DNA of 64,000 nucleotides, taken from positions 62,001 to 126,000 of the forward strand of contig NZ_JIAI01000015.1 of assembly GCF_000620785.1 (NCBI RefSeq), read 5' to 3'. The notes under the pieces were generated by a model. It did not search any database, was not told the DNA's origin, and worked only from the letters and a program-made list of their open reading frames with translations. The position numbers were made by a program, and so were the translations under genes. The stretch comes from Actinospineispora acaciae DSM 45401 (GTDB taxonomy: Bacteria > Actinomycetota > Actinomycetes > Mycobacteriales > Pseudonocardiaceae). Positions 51,134-59,042 of this stretch are shown here, in pieces (position 1 is the stretch's first letter; each line of letters starts with the position of its first letter).

Positions 51134-51960
51134 CAGGCGATCTTCACCGTGGTCGTGGAGCCCCAGAGGGCCAGGCTCACCGCGATGTCCAGGACAAAGA
51201 TCATCACCAGCGAGGCGCGCACCGAGCGGCCGACCGCGATGCCCACGCCGGCGGGCCCGCCGGTGGCGCGGTAGCCGTAGTAGCAGTGGATCAAGATGAT
51301 CAGGATCGCGATGACCAGCACCTTGAAGAACGAGTACAGGATGTCGATCGGCGGCAGGAAGAGGTTGAAGTAGTGGTCGTAGATGCCGATCGACTGGCCG
51401 TAGAACAGCGAGACGGTCAGCCGGGAGGCCAGGTACGAGGTGAGCAGGCCGGCCGCGTAGAGCGGCACGATCGCCACGAAGCCGGCGATCAGCCGAGTGG
51501 TGATCAGGAACGGCAGGCTGGGCACCGCCATGACCTCCAGCGCGTCGATCTCCTCGGAGATGCGCATGGCGCCGAGCTGGGCGGTGAAGCCGGCGCCGAC
51601 CGTGGCGGTGAGCCCGATCGTGGCCACCAGCGGTGAGATCTCCCGGGTGTTGAAGTACGCCGAGATGAACGCGGTGAACGCGGCCGCCCCGAGCTGGTTC
51701 AGGCCGGCGTAGACCTGCAGGCCCACCACCGAGCCGGTGAACGAGGTGAGCAGCGCGACGATGATCACCGTGCCGCCGACCAGCGCGAGGCCGCCGGCGC
51801 CGAAGGTGACCTCGGTCAGGATCCGCAGGACCTCTTTCTTGTACCTGGTCAGCGTGCGCGGGACCCAGCGCAGCGCGCGCAGGTACAGCCAGCCCTGGTC
51901 ACCGAGCTCGTCCAGGGTGCGCAGCGGTGCCTCGACCGTCCGCTTCAGCTCGCCGGCCAT
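51133..51960 (-). CDS. yrbEB: ABC transporter permease YrbEB (MlaE family)
   Basis: A 275-residue permease of the Mce importer, with about five to six membrane helices and the coupling-helix motif SEEIDALEVMAVPSLPFLI, which contacts the ATPase. An N-terminal cytoplasmic extension of about 40 residues precedes the core. It lies 1 base after yrbEA and overlaps mceA. Confidence 0.93.
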   Translation of the reverse strand: MAGELKRTVEAPLRTLDELGDQGWLYLRALRWVPRTLTRYKKEVLRILTEVTFGAGGLALVGGTVIIVALLTSFTGSVVGLQVYAGLNQLGAAAFTAFISAYFNTREISPLVATIGLTATVGAGFTAQLGAMRISEEIDALEVMAVPSLPFLITTRLIAGFVAIVPLYAAGLLTSYLASRLTVSLFYGQSIGIYDHYFNLFLPPIDILYSFFKVLVIAILIILIHCYYGYRATGGPAGVGIAVGRSVRASLVMIFVLDIAVSLALWGSTTTVKIA

Positions 51961-51961
51961 C

Positions 51962-52747
51962 TCAACTCCCCTTCGCCGGGACGAGGGTCAGGTAGACGGT
52001 GGTGAGCACCACGTTGATCAGGTACACCAACACGAAGCTGATCACCACCGACTGGTTCACCGCGTCCCCCACGCCCTTCGGGCCCGGGGCCGGGTTGAGC
52101 CCCCGGTAGGAGGCCACCACCCCGGCGGCGATACCGAAGAACAGCGCCTTGATCGCCCCGATCACCAGGTCGGCCGGTTGCGCCAGCGCGGAGAAGCCGG
52201 CCAGGTACGCGCCGGGGGTGCCGTTCTGCAGCACCACGTTGTAGAAGTAGCCGCCGGCCACGCCGACGAACGTGATCAGCCCGTTGAGCAGGACGGCCAC
52301 GATCGCGGCGGCCAGCACCCTGGGAACCACCAGGCGCTGGATCGGCGAGATGCCGAGCACCTCCATCGCGTCGATCTCCTCGCGGATGGTCCGCGCGCCC
52401 AGGTCGGCGCAGACGGCGGTGCCGCCGGCGCCGGCGATCAGCAGCGCGCAGATGATCGGCGAGGCCTGCTGGACGTTGGCCAGCACGCTCACCGCGCCGG
52501 CGAACCCGTTCGCGCCGAGCTGGCGCAGCAACGAGCCCAGCTGCAGCGAGATGACCGCGCCGAAGGCGATGGACACCAGCGCCGCGGGCAGGATCGAGAC
52601 GCTCGCGATGAACCACAGCTGCTCGATCAGCTCGCGGAACTGGAACGGCCGCTTGAAGGTGAGGCGGACGACGTCCAGGCCCAGCGCGAAAATCCTTCCA
52701 ACCTGCTGCAGGGCAGAGGTTGACCGCGCAATCAGCGGACTGCTCAC
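51962..52747 (-). CDS. yrbEA: ABC transporter permease YrbEA (MlaE family)
   Basis: A 261-residue MlaE-type permease, with the coupling motif REEIDAMEVLGISPIQRLVV and five or so membrane helices. First gene of the mce operon; GTG start at 52747 with a GGAGAG upstream. The 236 bases to the divergent acyl-CoA racemase gene must hold its promoter; none is obvious. No Mce ATPase gene accompanies it. Confidence 0.93.
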   Translation of the reverse strand: MSSPLIARSTSALQQVGRIFALGLDVVRLTFKRPFQFRELIEQLWFIASVSILPAALVSIAFGAVISLQLGSLLRQLGANGFAGAVSVLANVQQASPIICALLIAGAGGTAVCADLGARTIREEIDAMEVLGISPIQRLVVPRVLAAAIVAVLLNGLITFVGVAGGYFYNVVLQNGTPGAYLAGFSALAQPADLVIGAIKALFFGIAAGVVASYRGLNPAPGPKGVGDAVNQSVVISFVLVYLINVVLTTVYLTLVPAKGS

Positions 52748-52983
52748 TTCCGCTCTCCAGTGCTGTTTGGCTGTCTCTCGACGTTGAGTTCCGGCCGAGT
52801 CGACGAGCCGGGCCTACCAGGTGGTAGAGATCTCTTTTTTGGGATGAGGTCCTGGATGATGCAACGACCCGTCACACACTTCGGTTACTCACCAGTTCGT
52901 GCGACAGCTACGGTGTGGGCTCACTCGGTGTTCCCTTAGCGGACGTCAACCTTATGACCAGCGAAGATCGGGAGGAAGCCATC

Positions 52984-54090
52984 GTGACCGGACCGTTGAC
53001 CGGGCTCAAGGTCGTCGAACTGGCGGGCATCGGTCCCGGGCCACACGCCGCGATGGTGCTGGCCGACCTGGGCGCCGACGTGGTACGGGTCGAGCGGCCG
53101 TCCGGGAGCCTGCACCTCGGCGACGGGCGGGATCATCTGCTGCGCGGGCGGCGCTCGATCGCGGCCGACCTGAAGTCGCCGGCCGGGCGGGAGACGGTGC
53201 TGCGGCTGGTCGAGCGGGCGGACGTGCTGCTGGAGGGGCTGCGGCCGGGTGTGACGGAGCGGCTCGGGGTCGGGCCCTCGGACTGCGCGGCCCGCAACCC
53301 CCGGCTGGTGTACGGGCGGATGACCGGGTGGGGGCAGGACGGGCCTCTCGCTTCGCGCGCGGGGCATGACATCAACTACATCTCCCTCACCGGCGCGCTG
53401 CACGCGATCGGCACGTCGGAGAAGCCGGTCGCGCCGCTGAACCTGGTCGGGGACTTCGGCGGCGGGTCGATGCTGCTGGTGGTGGGCATCCTGGCGGCGT
53501 TGTGGGAGCGCGAGCGGTCCGGGCAGGGCCAGGTGGTGGACGCGGCGATGGTGGACGGCGCGAGCCTGCTGGTGCAGATGGTGTGGTCGTTCCTGGGGCA
53601 GGGCGGCTGGCGGGACGAGCGGGCGGCGAACCTGCTGGACGGGGGCGCGCCGTTCTACGACACGTACGTGTGTTCGGACGGGGGCTGGGTGGCGGTCGGC
53701 GCGCTGGAGCCGCAGTTCTACGCCGAGCTGCTGCGCGGGCTGGGGCTGGACGGTTCTTCGGAGGAGCTGCCGGCGCAGATGGATCGTTCCGGGTGGCCGG
53801 TGCTGCGGGCGCGGTTCACCGCCGCGTTCGCGTCCAAGCCGCGCGACGAGTGGGCCGCCGTGTTCGCCGGCGTGGACGCGTGTGTGACACCGGTGCTCGG
53901 CTTCGACGAGGTGCCCGACCACCCGCACATCCGTTCCCGCCAGACGATCGTGGACGTGAACGGGGCTCGGCAGGCGGCGCCGGCGCCGCGGTTCTCCCGG
54001 ACCCCGCCGGGGACGCCGGCCGCACCACCCGCGCGCGGTGCGGATACCGACGCGGTGCTCGCCGACTGGGGCGTATCGCCTGTGACGTGA
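52984..54090 (+). CDS. CaiB/BaiF CoA transferase family, alpha-methylacyl-CoA racemase-like
   Basis: A 368-residue enzyme. Catalytic residues of alpha-methylacyl-CoA racemase align as His128 (RAGHDINYISLTGALHAIG) and Asp157 (NLVGDFGGGS), and the length matches the racemase subgroup better than the longer formyl-CoA transferases. Racemisation of 2-methylacyl-CoAs is needed to degrade branched and sterol side chains. GTG at 52984 has GGGAGGAA 8 bases upstream; an ATG 30 bases earlier lacks one. It is divergent to the mce operon. Confidence 0.85.
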   Translation: MTGPLTGLKVVELAGIGPGPHAAMVLADLGADVVRVERPSGSLHLGDGRDHLLRGRRSIAADLKSPAGRETVLRLVERADVLLEGLRPGVTERLGVGPSDCAARNPRLVYGRMTGWGQDGPLASRAGHDINYISLTGALHAIGTSEKPVAPLNLVGDFGGGSMLLVVGILAALWERERSGQGQVVDAAMVDGASLLVQMVWSFLGQGGWRDERAANLLDGGAPFYDTYVCSDGGWVAVGALEPQFYAELLRGLGLDGSSEELPAQMDRSGWPVLRARFTAAFASKPRDEWAAVFAGVDACVTPVLGFDEVPDHPHIRSRQTIVDVNGARQAAPAPRFSRTPPGTPAAPPARGADTDAVLADWGVSPVT

Positions 54091-54193
54091 CATGACTCCA
54101 TTCGGGTAACGAACTATCCACGCGGCGACACGCCCGGCCCGCTCAACGCGAGGAGATACCTCCACCAGGGTGAAGGTCGTACTGTCGCCCCAT

Positions 54194-54211
54194 GAACGTA
54201 GGGTTACGTTC
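54194..54211. promoter_or_regulatory. Palindromic candidate operator of the TetR gene
   Basis: GAACGTA-GGGT-TACGTTC, perfect 7-base arms, immediately upstream of the GTG at 54213. This size and symmetry is typical of TetR operators, so autoregulation is likely. Confidence 0.5.
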
Positions 54212-54212
54212 C

Positions 54213-54809
54213 GTGTCCGATTGGCGCACATTCCCCCCTTCGCCGGACTTTGACTCGGTTCTCGCCGCGGCGGCCGACAGCTTCGTCGCTCTCGGTTACC
54301 ACGGCACGACCATGCGCGAGATCGCCAAGCGCGCCGACCTGTCGGTGCCCGGGCTGTACCACCACTATCCGAGCAAGCAGAACATGCTCGTGGCGGTGAT
54401 GGACGCGGCCATGGCCGACCTGCGGGCGCGGCTCGAGGCCGCCGATGCCGAGGGCGAGGGCGACCCGGTGCGGCGGCTGGAGTTACTGGTCAGCGCGCTG
54501 GTGCTGTACCACTGTCACCGCAAAGGCTTCGGGATGATCGCGGCCAGTGAGATGCGCAGCCTGGAGCCGGCCAGCCGCAAGCGGATCGCCCGCCGGCGCA
54601 CCGAGATACAGCGGATGGTCGACACGGCCGTGCTGGACGGGGCCGCGCGCGGGCTGTTCCGCACCCCGTTCCCGCTGGACGCCAGCCGCGCCGTGGTCAC
54701 CATGTCCGCGGCCGTGGCCACCTGGTACCAGCTGACCGGCCCCATGACCCCCGAAGACGTCGCCGAGCGCTACGTCGACTACGCCCTCGCCGTCCTCGGC
54801 GCCGACTAG
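54213..54809 (+). CDS. TetR family transcriptional regulator
   Basis: A 198-residue regulator. The HTH lies at about 35-60 (TTMREIAKRADLSVPGLYHHYPSK) and the C-terminal ligand domain is of the KstR2-like kind. I prefer GTG 54213 over ATG 54192, because the extra seven codons (including a TTA) coincide with a perfect palindrome likely to be the operator and lack a ribosome-binding site. It lies 122 bases after the acyl-CoA racemase and converges on rplL. It probably controls the racemase and/or mce genes; inference. Confidence 0.85.
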   Translation: MSDWRTFPPSPDFDSVLAAAADSFVALGYHGTTMREIAKRADLSVPGLYHHYPSKQNMLVAVMDAAMADLRARLEAADAEGEGDPVRRLELLVSALVLYHCHRKGFGMIAASEMRSLEPASRKRIARRRTEIQRMVDTAVLDGAARGLFRTPFPLDASRAVVTMSAAVATWYQLTGPMTPEDVAERYVDYALAVLGAD

Positions 54810-54848
54810 TCCGTACCCCGGCCACCACCCCCCGACGGGTAAACGAAC

Positions 54849-54885
54849 GGGGGCGGGCTCGACCTTGGTGGTCGGGCCCGCCCCC
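54849..54885. terminator. rplL terminator (bidirectional with TetR end)
   Basis: Arms GGGGGCGGGCTCGACC (54849-54864) and GGTCGGGCCCGCCCCC (54870-54885) pair at 15 of 16 positions with a 5-base loop, between the convergent TetR gene and rplL. Confidence 0.8.
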
Positions 54886-54902
54886 GGGGGTGCGGCGTGG
54901 TG

Positions 54903-55292
54903 TCAGCTCAGGCTGACCTTGGCGCCGGCCTCCTCGAGCTTGGCCTTGGCCGCGTCGGCGGCGTCCTTCGGCGCGTTCTCCAGGATCGGCTTCGGCGCCG
55001 ACTCCACCAGGTCCTTGGCCTCCTTCAGGCCCAGCCCGGAGACCAGCTCGCGGACCACCTTGATGACCTGGATCTTCTTGTCGCCGGCGGCCTCGAGGAC
55101 GACGTTGAACTCGTCCTTCTCCTCGGCGGCCGGGGCGGCCTCACCGGCGGCGGGGCCGGCGGCGGCCACCGCGACCGGCGCGGCGGCGGTGACGTCGAAG
55201 ACGTCCTCGAACTTCTTCACGAACTCGGAGAGCTCGAGCAGCGTCATGTCCTTGAACGCGTCGAGCAGCTCGTCGGTGGACAGCTTCGCCAT
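54903..55292 (-). CDS. rplL: 50S ribosomal protein L7/L12
   Basis: A 129-residue stalk protein: N-terminal dimerisation domain (MAKLSTDELLDAFKDMTLLE), Ala/Pro-rich hinge, and C-terminal factor-binding domain (EFNVVLEAAGDKKIQVIKVV ... KEAKDLVESAPKPI). ATG at 55292 has GAGAGGAA upstream; the longer upstream frame is an rplJ shadow. It is 52 bases after rplJ. Confidence 0.97.
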   Translation of the reverse strand: MAKLSTDELLDAFKDMTLLELSEFVKKFEDVFDVTAAAPVAVAAAGPAAGEAAPAAEEKDEFNVVLEAAGDKKIQVIKVVRELVSGLGLKEAKDLVESAPKPILENAPKDAADAAKAKLEEAGAKVSLS

Positions 55293-55344
55293 GTCGGCGG
55301 TTCCTCTCTTGCTGTGGTTATGTGGTTCGGATACGGGCTGCTCG

Positions 55345-55875
55345 TCAGGACTCGGAGCCCTCGGCCGAGCGCTTGTCGGCCAGTGCCTGGGCGAGCCTGG
55401 CCACCTGGGACGCCGGGGCATTGAACAGGCCGGCGGCCTTGGTCAGGTTGCCCTTCATCGCGCCGGCCAGCTTGGCCAGCAGGACCTCGCGGGACTCCAG
55501 GTCAGCGAGCTGGTTGACCTCGGCGGGGCCGATCGGGCGGCCGTCCATCACGCCGCCCTTGATCACCAGGCCCTTGTGGTCCTTGGCGAAGTTCCGCAGC
55601 GCCTTGGCGGTGTCGACGGCCTCGCCGGTCACGAAGGCGATCGCCGTCGGGCCGACCAGCAGCTCGTCGATGCCCTCCACCCCGGCGTCGGCGGCAGCCC
55701 GCTTGACCAGGGTGTTCTTCGCGATCCGGTAGCTCGCCGAGCCGCTGAGCGACCGCCGCAGCTCGCCGAGCTGGGTCACGGTCAGGCCGCGGTACTCGGT
55801 GATCACCGACGCGGACGCGCCTCGGAACCGATCGGCGATCTCCTCGACGGCGGCCACCTTGTCGGGCCGTGCCAT
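55345..55875 (-). CDS. rplJ: 50S ribosomal protein L10
   Basis: A 176-residue protein anchoring the L7/L12 stalk (MARPDKVAAVEEIADRFRGA; YRIAKNTLVKRAAADAG). L10 represses its own operon by binding the leader in many bacteria. A 332-base spacer upstream contains paired stems consistent with that leader. Confidence 0.97.
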   Translation of the reverse strand: MARPDKVAAVEEIADRFRGASASVITEYRGLTVTQLGELRRSLSGSASYRIAKNTLVKRAAADAGVEGIDELLVGPTAIAFVTGEAVDTAKALRNFAKDHKGLVIKGGVMDGRPIGPAEVNQLADLESREVLLAKLAGAMKGNLTKAAGLFNAPASQVARLAQALADKRSAEGSES

Positions 55876-55889
55876 CGGGCCTCCTCATC

Positions 55890-56114
55890 TAGCGGGATCT
55901 ACGGTGTGTGCCCACCGGTTCGACGGACCCGCCAGAGATGACGAACGCCCCGGCGCAGGCGCACGGGGCGGTGAGCGCGCGCTGGCTCAGACGCCAGGGC
56001 GCGCGACAACTACCTCGTCCTCCTGCGCGGGCCGCCCGCCGTTGGCGGGGCCTTCGTCGACGCACCCGGGGCGCGTCGAGACCTGCGGTCTTCGGTGGAA
56101 CTCTTTCTAGGATA
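55890..56114 (-). promoter_or_regulatory. Candidate rplJL promoter and L10 leader
   Basis: A TATCCT -10 (56109-56114) with a weak -35 would start a leader of about 225 bases. It contains three strong stems: 56057-56079 (7-base perfect), 55976-56005 and 55946-55970 (7-base perfect CGCCCCG/CGGGGCG). The position matches the L10 leader known from many bacteria, but I cannot confirm the L10-binding kink-turn by eye. Confidence 0.4.
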
Positions 56115-56156
56115 GCTCGCCCGCTCGTCGCGGGATCACGCCGGGGTCTATCGCGT

Positions 56157-56201
56157 CTGACAAAAGCCGCGACTCACCCTGACAAAATCCCCGACTCGCG
56201 G
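56157..56201. repeat. Solitary arm of repeat family II (copy D)
   Basis: 45 bases matching one arm of the family II inverted repeat at 30882-30927 in 39 of 46 aligned positions, including CCGCGACTCACCCTGAC and TCCCCGACTCGCGG. It starts 6 bases past the rplA stop and can form its own CCGCGA/TCGCGG hairpin. Confidence 0.85.
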
Positions 56202-56207
56202 AAGGGT

Positions 56208-56924
56208 TTAGCCGGCCGGTTCGTCGACGGTCAGGTTTCGGGTGCGGTTGGGGTCGACCGGGATGCCGGGGCCCATGGTGGTGCTGAAGGTGACCTTCTT
56301 CAGGTACTTGCCCTTGGCGGCGGACGGCTTGGCGCGCATGATCTCGTCGAGGGCGGCGGCGTAGTTCTCCACCAGCTTGTCGGTGTCGAAGCTGGCCTTG
56401 CCGATCACCAGGTGCAGGTTGGACTGCTTGTCCACCCGGAAGTTGATTTTGCCGCCCTTGATGTCGGCGACGGCCTTGGTGACGTCGGGGGTGACGGTGC
56501 CGGTCTTGGGGTTCGGCATGAGGCCGCGCGGACCGAGCACGCGCGCGATCCGGCCGACCTTGGCCATCTGGTCGGGCGTGGCGATGGCGGCGTCGAAGTC
56601 CAGCCAGCCGCCCTGGATGCGGGCGATCAGGTCGTCCGAGCCGACCTCGTCGGCGCCGGCGGCGGCCGCCTCGTCGGCCTTGTCCCCGACCGCGAACACG
56701 ATCACGCGCGCCGTCTTGCCGGTACCGTGCGGCAGGTTCACGGTGCCCCGGACCATCTGGTCGGCCTTGCGCGGGTCGACGCCCAGCCGCATGGCGACCT
56801 CGACGGTGGCGTCCATCTTGGCGCTGGAGGTCTCCTTGGCCAGCCCGGCGGCCTGCAACGGGCTGTACAGCTTCGCCCTGTCGATCTTTTCGTCCGCCTG
56901 GCGGTAGCCCTTGCTGCGCTTCAT
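56208..56924 (-). CDS. rplA: 50S ribosomal protein L1
   Basis: A 238-residue protein of the E-site L1 stalk (MKRSKGYRQADEKIDRAKLY; MRLGVDPRKADQMVRGTVNL; LGPRGLMPNPKTGTVTPDV). In E. coli L1 represses the L11-L1 operon. It follows rplK by 74 bases. Confidence 0.97.
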   Translation of the reverse strand: MKRSKGYRQADEKIDRAKLYSPLQAAGLAKETSSAKMDATVEVAMRLGVDPRKADQMVRGTVNLPHGTGKTARVIVFAVGDKADEAAAAGADEVGSDDLIARIQGGWLDFDAAIATPDQMAKVGRIARVLGPRGLMPNPKTGTVTPDVTKAVADIKGGKINFRVDKQSNLHLVIGKASFDTDKLVENYAAALDEIMRAKPSAAKGKYLKKVTFSTTMGPGIPVDPNRTRNLTVDEPAG

Positions 56925-56998
56925 AGCTGTCTCCGTATATACGAGTCAGATGTGGTGACGAGCCGCGCCCGGCTCTCCCACGTGCTTCTGTGTAACGC

Positions 56999-57433
56999 TC
57001 AGCCCTGGACGGTGATGCCCATCGACCGCGCGGTGCCCGCGATGATCTTCGCGGCCTGGTCGATGTCGTTGGCGTTCAGGTCCGGCATCTTCTGTTGGGC
57101 GATCTCGCGCACCTGCTCCATGGTCACGCTGGCGACCTTGTTGCGGTGCGGCTCGCCGCTGCCCTTCTCCACGCCGGCCGCCTTGAGCAGCAGCTTGGCC
57201 GCGGGCGGGGTCTTGAGCGCGAAGGTGAAGGAGCGGTCCTCGAAGACCGAGATCTCCACCGGCACCACGTTGCCCCGCTGCGACTCGGTCGCGGCGTTGT
57301 AGGCCTTGCAGAACTCCATGATGTTGACGCCGTGCTGGCCCAGCGCGGGGCCCACCGGCGGCGCCGGGGTGGCCTGGCCGGCCGCGATCTGGAGCTTGAT
57401 GATCGCGGACAGCTTCCTCTTCTTGGGTGGCAT
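56999..57433 (-). CDS. rplK: 50S ribosomal protein L11
   Basis: A 144-residue protein of the GTPase centre (MPPKKRKLSAIIKLQIAAGQ; PAPPVGPALGQHGVNIMEF), the thiostrepton-binding protein and stringent-response partner. It is 51 bases after nusG. Confidence 0.97.
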   Translation of the reverse strand: MPPKKRKLSAIIKLQIAAGQATPAPPVGPALGQHGVNIMEFCKAYNAATESQRGNVVPVEISVFEDRSFTFALKTPPAAKLLLKAAGVEKGSGEPHRNKVASVTMEQVREIAQQKMPDLNANDIDQAAKIIAGTARSMGITVQG

Positions 57434-57484
57434 GTCCTTGTCGTTTCCCTTGTTACTTCGCCCGCGGCCTGCCGCCGTTGCGGG

Positions 57485-58357
57485 CTAAATCTTCGATACC
57501 TGGCTGAACGAGAGCTCGACCGGCGTCTCCCGGCCGAAGATCGACACCAGCACCTTGAGCTTCTGTGCGTCGACGTTGACCTCGTTGATGGTGGCCGGCA
57601 GCGTGGCGAACGGGCCGTCCATGACGGTGACCGACTCGCCCACCTCGAAGTCGACCTCGACGGCCGGCTTGCCGGGGGCCTCGGCCTTGCCCGGAGCGGG
57701 CTTGCGCGGCGCCTCCTGCTTGGGCAGCAGGAACTTGAGCACCTCGTCGATGGTCAGCGGGGAGGGCCGGGAGGTGGCGCCGACGAACCCGGTCACGCCG
57801 GGGGTGTTGCGCACCGCGCCCCAGGACTGGTCGTTGAGCTCCATCCGGACCAGGATGTAGCCGGGCAGCACCTTGCGCTGCACCTGCTTGCGCTGGCCGT
57901 TCTTGATCTCGGTGACCTCCTCGGTGGGCACCTCGACCTGGTAGATGAACTCCTCGACGTCCAGGGTCTGCACCCGGGTCTCGAGGTTGCTCTTCACCTT
58001 GTTCTCGTAGCCGGCGTAGGAGTGCACCACGTACCAGTCGCCGGGGGCGCGCCGCAGGGCCGCGCGCATCTCCTCGGCCGGGTCCACCTCGTCCTCGTCG
58101 ACGACGTCTACTTCTTCGGTGGGTTCGTCGGCTTCGGCCTGATCGTCGGCGTCGTCGTCGGCATCATCGTCATCGGCGGCGTCGACGACGTCGGTCTCGA
58201 CGTCGGCGCCCTCGTCCGCGCTCTCGGCGGCGACGTCGGCCTCGGCGTCATCCGACACGTCGACGGCGCCGGTCTCGTCGAGCTGGCCGGCCTGCCCGAG
58301 CACCTCGCTCACCGAGGTGTCGTCGGCGGGCCCCGAACCACCGTCGTGGGAGGTCAC
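57485..58357 (-). CDS. nusG: Transcription termination/antitermination factor NusG
   Basis: A 290-residue NusG. Residues 1 to about 95 are highly acidic and disordered (including ADDDDADDDADDQAEADE). The NGN domain starts at 107 (DWYVVHSYAGYENKV), and a KOW domain follows (VDFEVGESVTVMDGPFATLP), ending LSFSQVSKI. A long acidic N-terminus is common in actinobacteria but longer than in E. coli (181 residues in total). Confidence 0.97.
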   Translation of the reverse strand: MTSHDGGSGPADDTSVSEVLGQAGQLDETGAVDVSDDAEADVAAESADEGADVETDVVDAADDDDADDDADDQAEADEPTEEVDVVDEDEVDPAEEMRAALRRAPGDWYVVHSYAGYENKVKSNLETRVQTLDVEEFIYQVEVPTEEVTEIKNGQRKQVQRKVLPGYILVRMELNDQSWGAVRNTPGVTGFVGATSRPSPLTIDEVLKFLLPKQEAPRKPAPGKAEAPGKPAVEVDFEVGESVTVMDGPFATLPATINEVNVDAQKLKVLVSIFGRETPVELSFSQVSKI

Positions 58358-58418
58358 TGCTGTCTCGCTTCCTTTCCGTGCCTGGTTGGCCGCCCTCGGT
58401 TCGGCCCGGCCGAGGCGT

Positions 58419-58718
58419 TCACGTGCCGGTGCCGAACACCGCGAAAACGCCCTTGGCGAACACGAAGTCGAGCAACGCGACCAACGCCACCATGAAGGAG
58501 ACGAAGACCAACACGACGATCGTGTACCCCACCAGGTCCTTCCGGGTCGGCCAGATCACCTTGCGAAGCTCGGCGACGACCTCCCGCAGGAACCGGGACA
58601 GCCTTCCGAACGGGCCCACCCGTGGGCCGCGCCCGTCCCGGGACGGCGTCGGTCGCCCCTTGCGGCCGCTGTCGAGCTCGGCCGCGAAGGATCGCTCCGA
58701 CTCGCGCTCCTCGGTCAC
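58419..58718 (-). CDS. secE: Preprotein translocase subunit SecE
   Basis: A 99-residue SecE with a charged N-terminus, the amphipathic helix FLREVVAELRKVIWPTRKDL and one membrane helix (YTIVVLVFVSFMVALVALLD). It follows tRNA-Trp by 59 bases and precedes nusG. Confidence 0.96.
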   Translation of the reverse strand: MTEERESERSFAAELDSGRKGRPTPSRDGRGPRVGPFGRLSRFLREVVAELRKVIWPTRKDLVGYTIVVLVFVSFMVALVALLDFVFAKGVFAVFGTGT

Positions 58719-58777
58719 GTCCGCTGCTCCAACTGCTCGTTCCCGTCTGCTGATCTGGTACCCACGTACCCGGCGGC

Positions 58778-58849
<72 letters not shown>

Positions 58850-59042
58850 ATGGCTGCTTTCGACTCCTCGACACAACGGAGTATGACACGGCGTAGCTGA
58901 CCATCAAGTCAACACCGTGCCAGCCGTTGGCGAGTGTACGGCACCGCGAACCGGCGCTCCCAACCGCGCCGGTCAGCCGCGCCCCGAGCAGGACCTGAGG
59001 TGGGCCGATACCGGCCCCGGCGGGGTTTGACAGGATGAACGG

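Noticed and set aside
52748..52983. KstR-like boxes or TetR operator copies in the mce/racemase divergent region
   Set aside because: I found no AACnnGTT inverted repeat or GAACGTA/TACGTTC palindrome there; regulation of this promoter is not visible.
54125..54136. GCGACACGCCCG, a 12-base match to the rpsJ/rpsL leader loop
   Set aside because: It lies on the plus strand outside a ribosomal-protein leader and lacks the CGAG/CTCG stem, so it is probably chance.
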